A DNA stretch of 64,000 nucleotides from Beverwykella pulmonaria (GCA_001599595.1 BCHH01000014.1:646355-710354), one strand, 5' to 3'. Shown: positions 21,034-33,286, numbered from the stretch's first letter. A program made the numbers and translations. The notes: generated by a model not told the origin, from the letters alone.

Positions 21034-24000
21034 TTATCTTGACCAAAAGACAACCAGTCGATCAAAATCAGCTTCCTGGACTTCTTCGCACTCAGTCACA
21101 TCCTGCTTATTAAGCTCGTGATACCATTTGACGCTCTCAGCCAGCTCTCTATCTGCTTCATCCAATTTCTCTGCTTGTCGCAATACCCTGCTTTTGCAGA
21201 ACTTTGCGCGAGCAGTTTCCGCTTCGAAGGCCGAATCAAAGTTGTGGTATATCTGAATGGCTTTGTCCACAAGATCTCTTCAAAGTTTGTTAGCTTCGTT
21301 GATACATGCACCATGCCAATGTCCTTACAATGCTTCTGCCAATTGGCCTAGTCTCATGAAATGTCTCGTGATTCGAACGTACGCATCCGCCGTTCGATGA
21401 TGTGCACTGCCCAGCGTGTTTCGGTAGTGGTTTAGGGAACGTTGATGATATTCTAGACTAATATCATAATTGTTGAGTGATTCATGTACGTTGCCGAGAG
21501 TGTAGAGAAAGCGACCAGTGCTAGTCAAGACATCAGTGAGAAAGAGCGTGGGAGGGAGTGAAAACTCACATGAAAGACTCTCGGTCATTGAACCCAAACT
21601 TCCTCTCCCGGTCGCGAAGCCCTCGTGAGAGTACGTCGAGCGCTTCGGTATACCGCCCTGTGAGCCAATAAACCACCCCAAGGTTCACGCCGGGTAGAGA
21701 AACCTGCCACCTTTCGTAGTTGTCTAACTTCTCCATACTGCTGATAGACTTTTCAAAGCACTCCTCCGCATGCGGATAATCGTCCCGAAGCATGTAAGCA
21801 CACCCAAGCTCATTAAACGATAGAGCGAGGCGCATATCAGTCCCAGGTCGTCTGTCTCCTAACTCTTTCATCATCATTGCATTGAATTTCAGTAGGTATT
21901 CGAGAGACTCGTTGGGTCGATTGATTTCATTTGCCATAACGCCACGATTGTGGTGAATTTCTGCGAGAATGTTGTCCACATCTCGCTCTTTGGGAAAATG
22001 GGCTTGTCGATGATCTGGGGGTATGGGATAAAACTTCTTGAGTTCCCCGCAAAGGCGTTGGGCTATACCGCTAAACACATCAGATTCCACGGTTCTTCCG
22101 CGTTCGTGACAATACCTATTCTGTTAGAAGCTCTAGTAGAAATATATGGACGCCGATAACTTACCATCCGCAGTCACACCATAAGCGGGCATATAGAAAG
22201 GCCCCGTACAAATGGTATTCACTGGCCTCTATGCGGGAGGAAAGGCGGCGCAAGCGGATGATGTGTGGAAATAACTTCGGTCTGTTAGTTTTCTACTAAA
22301 GAAACTGATTGCATCCGCGAAAATTATTACCTCCTCACATTGTGGCCATCTTGAGATACCATGTCTCCACGTAAATGTGTGAAACGGCCTAATACTTTTA
22401 TAAGCATCATGTCATTAAACATTACATTAGTGGCTCACATACCATTGGGCAGAAAGGAGAAGAACACAGGTATTGAAAACATCTCTCGAGTACATGGGAC
22501 TCATCTGTTTCCTCACTGCATCCTGTACTATTCGGTGGATGAAAATAGTCTCTGACGTACGGCTCCGCGTTACTAGGCTATATTTGAGCAGCTCCTGCAT
22601 TGCTTCGCGCAGACTTGGTTGCGTCGTAGGATACCCTTGTATAAATACGTGAGGGGAATCGGTCATTAGGATTCGCTCAGGAATATTATCTGGATCGAGC
22701 ATAGAGAGGACATCCAATAATGGTCGTGAATGCTTTATACTTTCAAACGCGGCTTCCAGGAATGAGTGCTCTTCAGCGACCACAAACCTAGCCAGCTCGC
22801 CTTTCATCTTCTTTTGTAGTTTCTCGTTCTCACGAGTATGGTTTTGCGCCAGAAATTCGCTGAAACTCAGATCTTCTCCTACGATCCATTTCGTCAAGTG
22901 TCTCAATGCGTATGGCACACCTTTGACCTTCGAGCTTATGAGGCTCGCGCACTGTTTCTCCTCTGGTGAGACGCCATCTTCAAGAAGACTGCACATGAAC
23001 TCAGCTCCTTCTTGGGGTGTGAAGCGGTCGAGCGTCTTGGAAGGGTATTTCTCGGGAGGCCACGGCATCGATCTTCGGCTTGTTATCAGGATTGAACCAC
23101 ACTCCCTTTCAACGGGCCAAAATTGTTCGAGAACAGCTGGCTCAATTACATGGTCGAGAATGAGTAACCAATTTGCTCTCTCAGAGCCAAAACCAGGTTT
23201 AAAGGATTTCGCGGGATTCCCGAGCCAACGTTTGAAAAGTTCCCTGGTCAGAGCTTGATCCCCAGAATCCGCGGATGCTTCATCTACCAGACCTAATTGA
23301 ACTGTAATTCGATTCACATCCTCGATCATTTTTGAGGCTTCGTCAGCGTGGACCCAAAAGACCGCGTCGAATTTTTGCATGTGTCGATATACGAATTCGA
23401 CTGCTACTTGAGTCTTGCCAATCCCTGCGGGCCCATAAAGGCTACACGTCTTGAGAGCAGTTGTTTGTTGGTATATACCTTCAGCATCCGCGTGTCCAGA
23501 GCAGAGCTGGCTTTCAAGAAACTGAAGAACGTCGTTTCGGCCAAAAAAGTCCGTGTTCCGTCCCAGTGGCATATAGTTACAGGGAAGCGACGGTTCTCTG
23601 TTGGTGCTCCCGGCGAAGGCCATCTCAATGTGGTATTTTCGCACAAATGAGGATAGAACATCATCAAACTCTTGGCCTTCATACGGGGTATCCGGGATAA
23701 AATCCCATTCATCTTGAACGCGTTCCTCAGGCTCATCATCATGGTCACTAAAGGTGAGATCTCCAAATTTTTCTAAAAGGCCTCTGTAGCTATAGGATCG
23801 TGGCAGGTCACGCCCGTCCACCAACTCACTGCTGGTAGTTTCGGTTGCCAGTGAAAGAGGCTTATCACTCGCAACGTCGCCGTCGGTATCATCCAGCCAA
23901 GGTAGGGAATAAGATGCAATCATCATGAGATGTGATGCAAGGTGCTTCTGCATTTTTAAAGCTAGAGTAGATGAAGAAGGCATTTCGGTCCCTCCGCGGC

Positions 24001-25610
24001 TGGAATATATGATTCCTTCATTATCTGTTTGACCGAGGTCTCCTAAGGAAATATGGCACAGTGGGCATGATTTTATTGGAGTTGGATCCGGGAGTCCACG
24101 CTGTCGCTTCAATAACTGGATTTGAGCGTCATTGAATGATTTTCCTTGGGAATCGTGTTCTTTCAAATGCGCTGCATACTCGTCCCCACAGGTAAATACC
24201 ATTGTACTGCGGCCTCTCGGATGTCCGGGGAGGCGACACGACCATCGCATTGCATGAGACCGCAGGTGAGTCATCCACGTGCTTTGTTCGCGAAATCTGG
24301 TATCTGGCTGGGAACAATTCTCGAACACACATACATACGGCTCAAGGTCTTTCATCAAATGTTGCCTTACTCGAAGTCAGCCGCTGAAATATGCAAATTT
24401 TGGCTGCTCAGGATAAACCAGCGACTGGCCGCGAGAGCTCTGTTGTGTATTCCACGTGCCACTAAATCAAATATAGAAATTTCCACATACCTCCACGAAC
24501 TCTTACTGAGGGCCCTTGCTGGAACCAGCTGACAGCAGTATGGACATTCAAATTGAGTTCTTGTCTTGGGAATCTTTGGTGGAGGTGGCAAGCGGGAATG
24601 GCCGAACATGCTTGCTATTGAAGTCCCGCCGACGGAGCTAGCCGCCTTGGAAGAAGTATCCGGCTTGAATTGGGATTCAACGAAGCTAGTCGCCTTTGCG
24701 ATTGACGACTGAGCCTGAGAATCCGGTTGGGTTCGTGGTATCGCGGACTCTGAGACAAACGGGATTGCTTTGGGTTCTGCCTCGGGCAATACCGAGAATG
24801 TCTTTTGTGTTGCTTGGCGAGACAATGATGGTCGTCGTTTTGGGGAGCTATCTCTTTTACCATTTAATATTTCCTGGTGCTTTCTCCGGAAGAGAAATAA
24901 CCTCCTCCGAGAAGCATTGGCCTTGCTTAGGCGCTGGTGCAAATAGTCGGCTGCACCACGACAAGTTTGTTTGGCAATCTCCAGGCTGTATTTCTCGAAT
25001 GCTTCAATTTCGTCATTGCCAAATTCGTCTCTAGGGCTGAAGTGGTTCGCTTTGGAGGCTTGAGAAGCAATCCCCGGGTGCCTGATCGCCTTGGCAAGGC
25101 GATGTAACCGATCAATGGCACTGCGTATGCTGATAAGACATTCGTCTTCAGTCGGAACATCAAGTTCGTTCAAGGATCCTGTGTCCGATCCGGAGGACCC
25201 AAAATATTCCAAAGAAGTTGAAGCAATGTTCACACTTTCGTCTTCGTGCAATAGACGTGGATCTTGCGCATCTTGTATTAGTTAAATCTAGCCGGCCACA
25301 AAGAGGAGTGGGGCATACTAGGTTGTAGAAGCTCGGCAAGCTGCAATTCAGCTGTTCGAAGGATCTCAAGCTGGGAAATCACAAGCGATCGCACTTTCTC
25401 GCTTTCTCTCAGTCGATAGTCTAAAGAAGAGTGATGCTTTGCGAAGGTCCCGATGTGAGCTGCCCATATTCTGAAGCGAGCTCGTTCTTCTTCCACCGCT
25501 TCGGCCAATTCAGCCTTGTCAGCCTGCTGCCGCAATAGATCCGAGTCTAAAAGGGATGTGAACTCATTACTACACGATTCCGCAACACTAGCGATTGTAC
25601 GGTGGTTCAT
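21034..25610 (-). CDS. NLR/STAND protein: zinc fingers, NB-ARC, TPR-like repeats
   Basis: Eight exons (minus): 25610-25319, 25271-24491, 24365-22443, 22388-22331, 22274-22165, 22115-21570, 21520-21329, 21277-21034; 1381 aa. Residues 1-100 form a helical N-terminal domain (HSSLDYRLRESEKVRSLVIS). About 330-460 hold Cys/His finger-like motifs (FECPYC, then YVCVFENC and TWMTHLRSH). The NTPase follows: Walker A GPAGIGKTQ at about 669-677, Walker B-like WLLILDH, and GSILITSR. From about 1040 helical repeats resemble TPRs (SLEYLLKF, HAEECFEKSI, EALDVLSRGL). This is the layout of fungal NLR-type proteins in non-self recognition and cell death. The start at 25610 (MNHRTIASVAES) is chosen over an upstream in-frame Met. 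Three acceptors are AAG, including those of the 125-nt second and 56-nt fourth introns. It is divergent from the DUF7580-type gene. Confidence 0.88.
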
Positions 25611-25962
25611 CTTCCTAAAAAGCGAATGTGATTGGAAGTGTTGAAGAGACTTTTGAGAAGAGTCTGAAGAAGGAGAAGGATGAACGAGGAATGGGCATAT
25701 CACCAGCAAGGCTGAGCTGTTGAAGCTAACGTCGCATCAATGTAGACATATACCAATGAGGGGTTCATGGAAAAATGAAGCGACGAATAAGCGAAAAGAT
25801 TGGTAGGAAGGCAACGAGGCTGGGTAGGGACCGGTGAGCGTCAACCACAGGCCCCCCTTGTGAGAGTGAGCTTGATGAATAGCCTTGTTCCCCATAGACT
25901 GTCAAAGCCTGTGCCTACACTTCTTTTTCCCTCTAGTAACCACGGCCGGTACTTTCTCAGCC
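25611..25962. promoter_or_regulatory. Divergent promoter between the NLR and DUF7580-type genes
   Basis: 352 bp between the two start codons must serve both genes. No TATA box stands out. Confidence 0.5.
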
Positions 25963-27868
25963 ATGAGCGGATTCGAGATAGCTGGTCTCGCACTCGCTGT
26001 GTTACCCATTCTGATCGCTGCCGCTGAGCACACCAAATCAAGACGACTGGAGCCGAGACGAGCCGAGTTCATGGAGAACCTAGCCTTCGAGGTTACTCTC
26101 CTTCATATGAGTTTGACGAAACTGGCAAAGGGCCTGTTAGAGCTCCCCGACGAGCTGCGAGAAAGGTTGTCGTCGCCGCAAGCCGCGCCAGACCTAGAGA
26201 CAAGCTGGAAGTCGAGCGAGGTCGTGCATGCGCTCAAGACACGTCTGGGATCGGGACACGAGACATTTGTTGTCACACTTAGGGCGATCCTGGACTGTCT
26301 TGAAAAATTACTGGAGAAAAAGTCGTTGAGTCTGTCCAACGATGAAGCGGTACGTTGTTCTTGTGCAGGCTGCTACAGTGCTGATGACGTCATAGATCTT
26401 CACCCAGCACACGTATGCGAAGCTTCAAGCGATTCGCGACAAAACCACCTCAATACCCATCAACGCCTTGAGCCATCGGGTGCGATTCGCCATTCACGAG
26501 GCGAGAAAGTACGGCCAGATTCTAAACAAGATCAAAGAAAACAATGAACGACTGGAGAAGATTGTCCTCTGGTCATCGGACGCGTTATTCGCAACGCCGG
26601 AGCCACTCAAGGAGAGTCGTGTAGTCGGCAGTCCTCACATCCAGCTGCGCCCTTTAATGCACACTCTATATGCAGCACTTGGAGGCCTGTGGCCTTGTGA
26701 TTGCCACCGCAAACATGAAGCTCGTCTCTGTCTTCTACAACACCGAGATCAGCGCCGAGACTCCGTCATCTCTGACACTGGAGAGGGTGACAATGTGTAC
26801 TTCGACATGCTCATGTCACTAAGTAGTGAAGGGAACGAGCCATACTGTCGCTGGCTTGAAAGCCAGCTATGCATCGCTCTTCAACAGTACGTTACTCAAC
26901 CTGACAATTCCCAACAACATACTAATCTTGATCACAGGGACATAGAACCACAACCAACTCGAGGCGTTCGTTTTGAGTTAGATGCGACTTCATCTCCCGT
27001 TGAATCAGTGGGTAGTTTCGATATGATCACAACATCAACCGGAGCGGCTGGGGCGGCACTTCCTGGACGACGACGAGCTTCCACAGCGACCCGAAGGAAA
27101 ATCGAAAACCTCTGTCATACACTTCTACAGGCTGACCGCAACCTATGCTCACCACAAATCCTGTTCGACGGCGGCTGTTTGTGGCACGTGACGAGTAAAC
27201 AGTCGTCTCGGAGGTCTCCGCGAACACTGAGTTTCAAGGGCAACGAAGTGGACACTTCCCTCGCATCACTGTTACGAGGTGAGAGGAAGTTCAGGCTGAA
27301 GGAGAAGCGCATATTATCCGTCATACTCGCTAACTCCCTTCTCCACTTTTGCGAAAGTCCTTGGTTGAGTCGGGAGTGGAGCAAAGAACACATTTCGTTT
27401 TTCTCATCTTCAGGAAAGGGGGGCTTGGATATTCAGCGACCCTATTTATCGACTGACTTCCAGGACATGGACCCCGAGGATGAGGCCGATGCACTCTATA
27501 GGATACATCCCAACCCCAGCGTCCTAGCACTAGGCATACTTCTCCTAGAAATCGAGCTAGATTTGCCGATCGAGCGTGAAAGAGGAGTTCAGGACCTTGA
27601 TAAGGACGGAAAGCCCACTGTGAATACCGACTACTTCGCCGCGCTTAGATTGTTTGAAGGCATATCCGATGACATTTATCGAAATCATCGGCAGGCAGTA
27701 TCTGCATGTCTGAATTGCGACTTCTACGATGAAGAGACGATGGAACCAAGCTTGGATGATCCCGAGTTTCGGCAGGCAGTCTATAACAATATCGTGAGGC
27801 CATTGGAACATGAACTTCACAGCGCCTATGATCTTACACCGGATGACTTAGGTCTCGACCTCATTTAA
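25963..27868 (+). CDS. DUF7580-type fungal protein
   Basis: Exons 25963-26349, 26396-26886, 26938-27868; 602 aa. The N-terminus (MSGFEIAGLALAVLPILIAA) is the hydrophobic helix found at the start of many fungal NLR-associated and DUF7580 proteins. The C-terminal third has the DUF7580 landmarks ILANSLLHFCESPWLSREW and PSVLALGILLLEIELDLPIE, which look like a degenerate kinase-like fold. Intron 2 is 51 nt, in frame and stop-free, so it can be missed; GTACGT, TACTAAT and ATCACAG mark it. Function is unknown. Head-to-head placement with the NLR suggests a sensor/executor or regulator pair, as known for other fungal NLR loci, but this is inference. Confidence 0.82.
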
Positions 27869-28579
27869 GCCAGTGATACAATCCCAGTCTCGAAACGAAG
27901 CCTTTGTCGCAATATCTCAATTTTTCATTATCTTAAAGACTGTTCTAAGCCGGCACCGAAATCTTCAGTTCATCTTGAGCATACTACTGTGGCTTGAGAA
28001 TCTTATCTAGAGTACCTACTTCCGTACCCGCTGCTATACAACATTTCATGGACTCAATGTACCGCAATCTACCATAACAGCTTGCATCAGATACCCGTTC
28101 ACGTGCCGTACTCTATCTTTTAGAGTAATTTGTAATAATAGTTGGAATTATAGGATGCTCTTGAAAGCATTTTAGAGGGAAGCTATTCTTATTCAGGTTG
28201 ATAGTTTAGTATTTCCTACGATGTGAAGATGTAACTCTACGTGTAAATCTAAAGATCTCATGTCACCTACGTTGCAGGCAGATCTGTTTTATTTGCATGG
28301 TATCTCCCATTGGTAGCCTCATTATTGGACCCTATGTGGCAAGGCATACTCCAAGTCCATTTCCGGTTATCCCACAGCTGCTGCCTATTTGTCAAGTCAT
28401 CTTTCCATCTCGTATCCAGCTCAGAGCTTGCCTTGCTTCGCCCTCCCCAAAAGACTATTAAAAGACTTTATCCCATGCATGTGCCCATGTGTGGGCTTGA
28501 GTGTGGGGCAATGGCAAGTGTGTTTTCCATGCATAAATACCGACTACGCAAACTGAATCGTGCTGATTCAACTTGTGCA

Positions 28580-28648
28580 TGCCTTTTGGCTCAGTGGTTT
28601 AGCGCATGTAGTCGTGCTGATGATCCGGTGGATTGAAACCCTTACAAG
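28580..28648 (+). pseudogene. tRNA-like relic (pol III A and B box)
   Basis: TGGCTCAGTGG at 28587 matches the A-box consensus exactly. A degenerate B box (GGATTGAAACC) follows at 28630. The spacing, 43 nt between box starts, is that of a real tRNA. The T-stem pairs only partly and the acceptor ends do not pair, so it is not a functional tRNA; it may be a tRNA pseudogene or the head of a SINE-like element. Confidence 0.3.
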
Positions 28649-28895
28649 ATCTATGCCAGTGTTATAATGTCGTGTGAGAATTGTTAGAAGTTCTTTAAAT
28701 TTTTTAAGCGTAAGGGAACAGACAAGAGACCGTGAACAAGTTTGCATTGTATTCCAAAGCTAGCAGAAGAAAAGCATAGGGAAGGAGAAGAAGATTGGGG
28801 CCTCGTAGATATGCTATGCTTGAGGCTCGTGCACATTGCTATAGTTTTTTGGTCGAAACCGTGCTGCCATAGATCAGCTGGAAGATTGACTAAAC

Positions 28896-29041
28896 AGGGC
28901 GCAGCCCATCATATGAAGTTCGAGTGAAAAACAAGATACCACGCGCCCCTAGTACACATACGACCCTATGCCGAGGATTCTTGCAGCCCTATTAAACTTA
29001 TTTTGGGAACTTGTTAGGCCTAGTGTGATGGGCTACGCCCT
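28896..29041. repeat. Inverted-repeat pair, possible small mobile-element remnant
   Basis: AGGGCGCAGCCCATCAT at 28896-28912 is matched in reverse complement by GTGATGGGCTACGCCCT at 29025-29041 with 15 of 17 positions. The 146-bp unit has no open frame. No clear target-site duplication was found. Confidence 0.4.
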
Positions 29042-29638
29042 AATTTGTCAATCGTCTCGCGAACGAGACATGGCAACACGGATAACATATCTACTGGCCC
29101 CTAATCTGATCTTCCTCCTTATGTTTTTTTCTGTTAGTTTAGGAATACAATGCAAACTTGTTAACAGCTTCTTGTCTGCTCCCTTACATTCAAGGTGTTA
29201 TTCCTAAGACCCCATAATAACTACAATGGCGGAAGACGATGTGTAGGTCAGAGAGTGTAGGTCTCTTTTAGGCCTTTCTTTCCTTTGTTCTCCTATGCAC
29301 GCCACAGTTGCAAGACTGCTGCTGTCGCTCCTAGCTTTATAGCCCTATCAAAGAGGGATCGGAGAAGCGAGCGCAGCGCTCCATAGCCCTAGACGCTGCA
29401 TGAGCATCATTGTATTAGCCTCAATGTAAATATTTTAAAAAACCACGGATGTAGGAATGAAATGTCCACGTCTCTCCCACACCAGAAGTTGGGTGACGGA
29501 AATTGAGCTAAGGAACCTGGAAATGATGCGAGATTCTTATCATGTCTGAATTAAGCATGATGGTAGTAGAAACACGGTGACGACGCCTTGCACGAAGGCG
29601 GATAGGTTTCCTTAACACCCTTAGGTGGACCGTGCGAG

Positions 29639-29666
29639 TGCGAAATGCGAAATGCGAAATGCGAAA
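29639..29666. repeat. 7-nt tandem repeat, four copies
   Basis: TGCGAAA repeated four times, about 180 bp before the RTA1-like gene. Confidence 0.85.
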
Positions 29667-29846
29667 CGCGTGGACTAGAACACTACACTCTTACTGTGGA
29701 ATAAATAAACTCCAGATCCGCCTACAATTTGCGTCATGTTTACTTATTCATAACGATTTCAACTTCAGTCAGCCCTCTCAATTAACTATTTTGCCTCGCT
29801 TCTCATTACTTGTTACCAGAACTAGCTCCCCATCATATAGCCAATC

Positions 29847-30778
29847 ATGGCAGGCAATCTCTGGTCTTACAAGCCGAGTTCTGCTGCTGCTATGATATTC
29901 CTAGTCTTGTTTACACTGGCCACTTTATGGCACATTGTTATCATTTTCCGCCAACGGGCGTGGTACTTCATTGTTCTGGTCATTGGGGGGTTTCGTAAGT
30001 CTCTATCATCCTATATCCTTTCCCTGTCCATCCTCATTTTCTTTTTTCTCCTCACTACCTCTTTTGGAAATACATGTCCAAAGCACAAACGGTTTACTTA
30101 CAGTGAGTTACAGTTGAAGTCGCCGGCTACGCCACACGCTTCCTCTCCAGCCGCTCCCCCTCAAACATTCCATTCTTCATCGTCCAAACCCTCTGTATCC
30201 TCGTCGCGCCCGCCCTCTTCGCCGCCTCCATCTACATGGTTCTCGGACGCCTGATCCTGCTCTTACATGCCTCCTCCTACTCCTCCATCAAGCCCTCGTG
30301 GCTGACTAAAATCTTCGTCGGAGGCGATATCATAACTTTCCTCGTGCAGATCATGGGCTCCGGGATGCTGTCGAAAAACTTCTCTCTCGGCAAAACTATA
30401 ATTCTCGTCGGTTTAGGGGCACAAATTGTGGTCTTTGGGGTATTCGTTACCGTGGCGAGTGTCTTCCATCGACGACTGGCTAGGAACCCAACGCGGGAGT
30501 CGGAGAGGTTGGATGGAGAAGGGGATATGGGGTGGAGAGGTGTGATGCGCGTTATATATACCGCCGGCGCGATGATCTTCATTCGGTCTATCTTCCGCTT
30601 CATCGAGTTTGTGGGCGATCATGATTCGCCTATGCAGACGAGCGAGGCATACTTGTATGTTTGCGATTCGACGCTGATGTTGGGCGTACTGGCTGTGCTT
30701 ATCTACTATCATCCATTTGAGTATGTGCAGGGTGGGAGGAACAGGAAGAATGGGCGTGCTGGGCAGGAGATGATGTAA
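29847..30778 (+). CDS. RTA1-like lipid-translocating membrane protein
   Basis: Exons 29847-29994 and 30114-30778; 270 aa. The fungal RTA1 family has seven transmembrane helices and is linked to resistance to toxic lipophilic compounds. Seen: a start MAGNLWSYKPSSAAAMIFLV with the first helix, the family block EVAGYATRFLSSRSP after the intron, LFAASIYMVLGRLI, FVGGDIITFLVQIMGSG, and the closing YVCDSTLMLGVLAVLIYYHP. The 119-nt intron ends at the second of two adjacent CAG acceptors; only that choice keeps the frame and gives GGFLEVAGY. Confidence 0.92.
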
Positions 30779-31072
30779 TTCGTTCAGACTAGAGCATGAG
30801 CAGCGTGCATAGAAGCGTCAAGATTTTTTCTTCCATGGTTAGACGGCTCTCATCGGAAACAATACTGTAGATAATTTTGAGTACCTATACAAGGCACTAG
30901 AAGGCGCTTCTGTCGTCTAATGTTGTGTACATCATCCGTTGAAAATCTGTGGTGGCTTGTCTAAGTGTTGATGTGATAAAATAATCAGTGCTCTAGATGC
31001 TTTTATGTGTTAATTGAATGTAGGAAGATGTGGGAAAATTTTGGTGACATCCGGAACGAAGGTCCTTGTGGC
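30779..31072. other. Short convergent intergenic region
   Basis: 3' flanks of the RTA1-like and UPC2-like genes. Nothing else seen. Confidence 0.5.
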
Positions 31073-32302
31073 CTATTCCATATCTTGTAAGGACTCGACA
31101 AGCAGTGCGACAAGTGCAGACTTGTTTTCTGCATGTATTGCCATTCTCGGTATGGCTATATAATCTTCCCACCCATGGCCGAGGGTCTGGCGGATAACTT
31201 CGAAATCATGATGGGCCAATCCTTCATACACCCATAAATCTGGGTGAAGCTTAAAGAGCACTAGGTAGTGTGCCAATATGACGAGAGCATGCGGTCTATT
31301 TTCTCGAGTCATTGCGAGGAATTCCGGCGGCACCACATCGAAAGCCCAGGCTTTTATCTTCTTCTCTAACCACGACTGTTCGTAAGAATACGCCAAGATG
31401 GCGATGAGCCTGCCTAACTCTCCCGCCGCATAACGAATTAATCCACGCTCGTCGCTATCAATGTTCTCCTTCCTGTCTGCGAGAGCGTTCAGAATGCCCG
31501 TCGGGATTGCTGGCGGCGCATTTACATCAGTAAAAGAGCCGTAATGTGACCGAAGCAACAGGCCGTCCTCTAGGCCAGGTAGAGAAGCGGAATTGTCTCT
31601 GGGATAGCGGAAGTTGCGTTGTCCCAAGGCCAAGATCAGCCAATTCACGACCCATAGGCCTGGAGTTCCAGTCACGCGATCCGCGGCGAATGACACAGTG
31701 GCAAGCAGAACCGATGCACCAAGGATAGCGTCCATATTCTGGGGCGATATGTGGGCGACTGATCTCCGCAAACCTCCCAGGGCTTTATCACGGTAAGCGC
31801 AGACAGGAAGGCCGTCGAGCTCAGTGGGATCGCCGCAACCGAGGTGTACCATGGCGACGAGGAGAATGGCGTCCATGAGAAACTCGTGTTGGAAGGCAAG
31901 CCGGGGAACGTCAATCCGAAGCGAAACAGATACCGCTTCGGGGTGTGCAGAGGCAAAGTACTGCGTAGTGAACACGCAGTAGTGGTGCATCAGACGGAGG
32001 TCGAGCAAGTTCTTGGCGCTATAGGAAGCCGAGATGGACTGTGGGGCGCTCGCTGTCCTCTACTAACACTGAAAGGCTCGTATCGATGGTGTTCGTCCCC
32101 GCCTTCCGCTTCGTGGGTAAGTAAATGCATTCGTTTCCATGGCGCGAGCAATACGCGCATTGTGGTTTCATTTCATCGCACTAGAAGTCCGGTCAATTCT
32201 TGTGCAGAGGAAAAACAAAGCTTGCCATGCCTTAACACGTCGAAGTTTACAGTTGTTACAGCCTTGTCTGGATTTATTATGGGCGCGGATCTTATGTGAC
32301 AT
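31073..32302 (-). CDS. UPC2-like Zn2Cys6 transcription factor with apparent frameshift
   Basis: Exon 1 (32302-32231) encodes MSHKIRAHNKSRQGCNNCKL and most of the first zinc half-site. After a 50-nt intron (32230-32181) the frame continues CDEMKPQCAYCSRHGNEC, completing Zn2Cys6. The intron starts GC (AAG|GCATGG) and ends TTCTAG, a rare GC-AG type. The frame then meets TAG at 32021-32019, while the C-terminal ligand-binding-like domain (DLRLMHHYCVF to the stop at 31073, over 310 aa) lies in another frame. The frames overlap at 32019-32059 and no GT donor gives an intron of normal size, so a frameshift or sequencing indel is likely. The architecture resembles fungal sterol-type regulators. It may be a recent pseudogene. 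Confidence 0.65.
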
Positions 32303-33286
32303 GTTGTACACGCTTCGTGGGATATGTACAACAGAGTGGCCATGAATGAGGTTGAGGTTTACTCGACGTTTCAGCTCGTTCGGCCACGCTAAATCTCGCG
32401 CAGACATATGTATATCACGTGCGCAACTCGCAACAATCAATACGTTCTACCTTACACTTTTATGCTTGTACAAGGCTATGTTATCTTGAATAAACTCTAC
32501 CCACATATATGAAGCCAGAGCCGTCAGTCTGAAGTTCTTAAACATATCTAGCGGTGAGATCGCATAGCCTATGCGTGATTGCTTGCGATCGCACGTAGAG
32601 GGTAGCACCAGGATGGAAGAAAAACAATGGGTGTAAATAACGAAGACTGATGAAGTTGCTAGCTGCGTGAGTTGATTATATAAATTAAGCACACCCTTTG
32701 GTTCCTACTGCAAAAAGCGTTGTGCATACAATCTTACAAGACATGGAATTAACAAAGGCTGAACGCATGATCGACGAGATCACTGCTGGATAGCACGCTA
32801 AAAAAAAACGTTGGAGGTTCCCAAGCCAAAAGAGCGACTTGGATCAGGTACTCAATAGTAGAAAGGTAACCTAAACTTCTTTCCAGCTGGGCTAGGTTCC
32901 TCTTCCTTTTCTCCATCTACCTCCTCATACACGAAGCGGTTCTCGGCATAGGCCTCGAAGTTCCAGTATTTATGTTCACAGTCTGATCGGATTGCAAGTG
33001 GCTTGTCGAACACAGGCGCAGGTAAACAACATACTTCCTCAGAGGTCACGTAGAGAATGTTCGGTAATATCCAGACGACATTAGCCAAGCGCCAGCTCCA
33101 TACTTAATTGACATGTTCGGATCTTTACTCTTTCTCAGGCCTCGTTGTACAAGTAGCACAGAATGCGAACCTTGAGCCCATAGCCAAAGGACTATCGTAC
33201 CAAAGGGCAGCACGAATAGAGAGACTTTCCTGATTTGAGAAGTTTTTTTACCAATCTTTAGCACTACAACACTTATCTATCTCATT
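32303..33286. other. Intergenic region with possible minus-strand gene remnant
   Basis: Two overlapping minus-strand frames (33264-33046 and 33088-32852) read as a hydrophobic segment (FVLPFGTIVLWLWAQG) and a charged tail (YEEVDGEKEEEPSP). They might be parts of one decayed gene, but no intron joins them convincingly. Not annotated as a gene. Confidence 0.35.

Larger units (their letters stand above)
27869..29846. other. AT-rich gene-poor interval with relics
   Basis: No gene is supported. It holds a tRNA-like relic, a 17-bp inverted-repeat pair, a perfect 6-bp stem with tetraloop (GTCTCGCGAACGAGAC at 29051-29066) and a 7-nt tandem repeat, each listed or discussed separately. The mix suggests old mobile-element debris. 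Confidence 0.5.

Noticed and set aside
32852..33264. Two minus-strand frames as one spliced gene
   Set aside because: Every donor/acceptor pair tried gave a frame clash or an intron under 30 nt.
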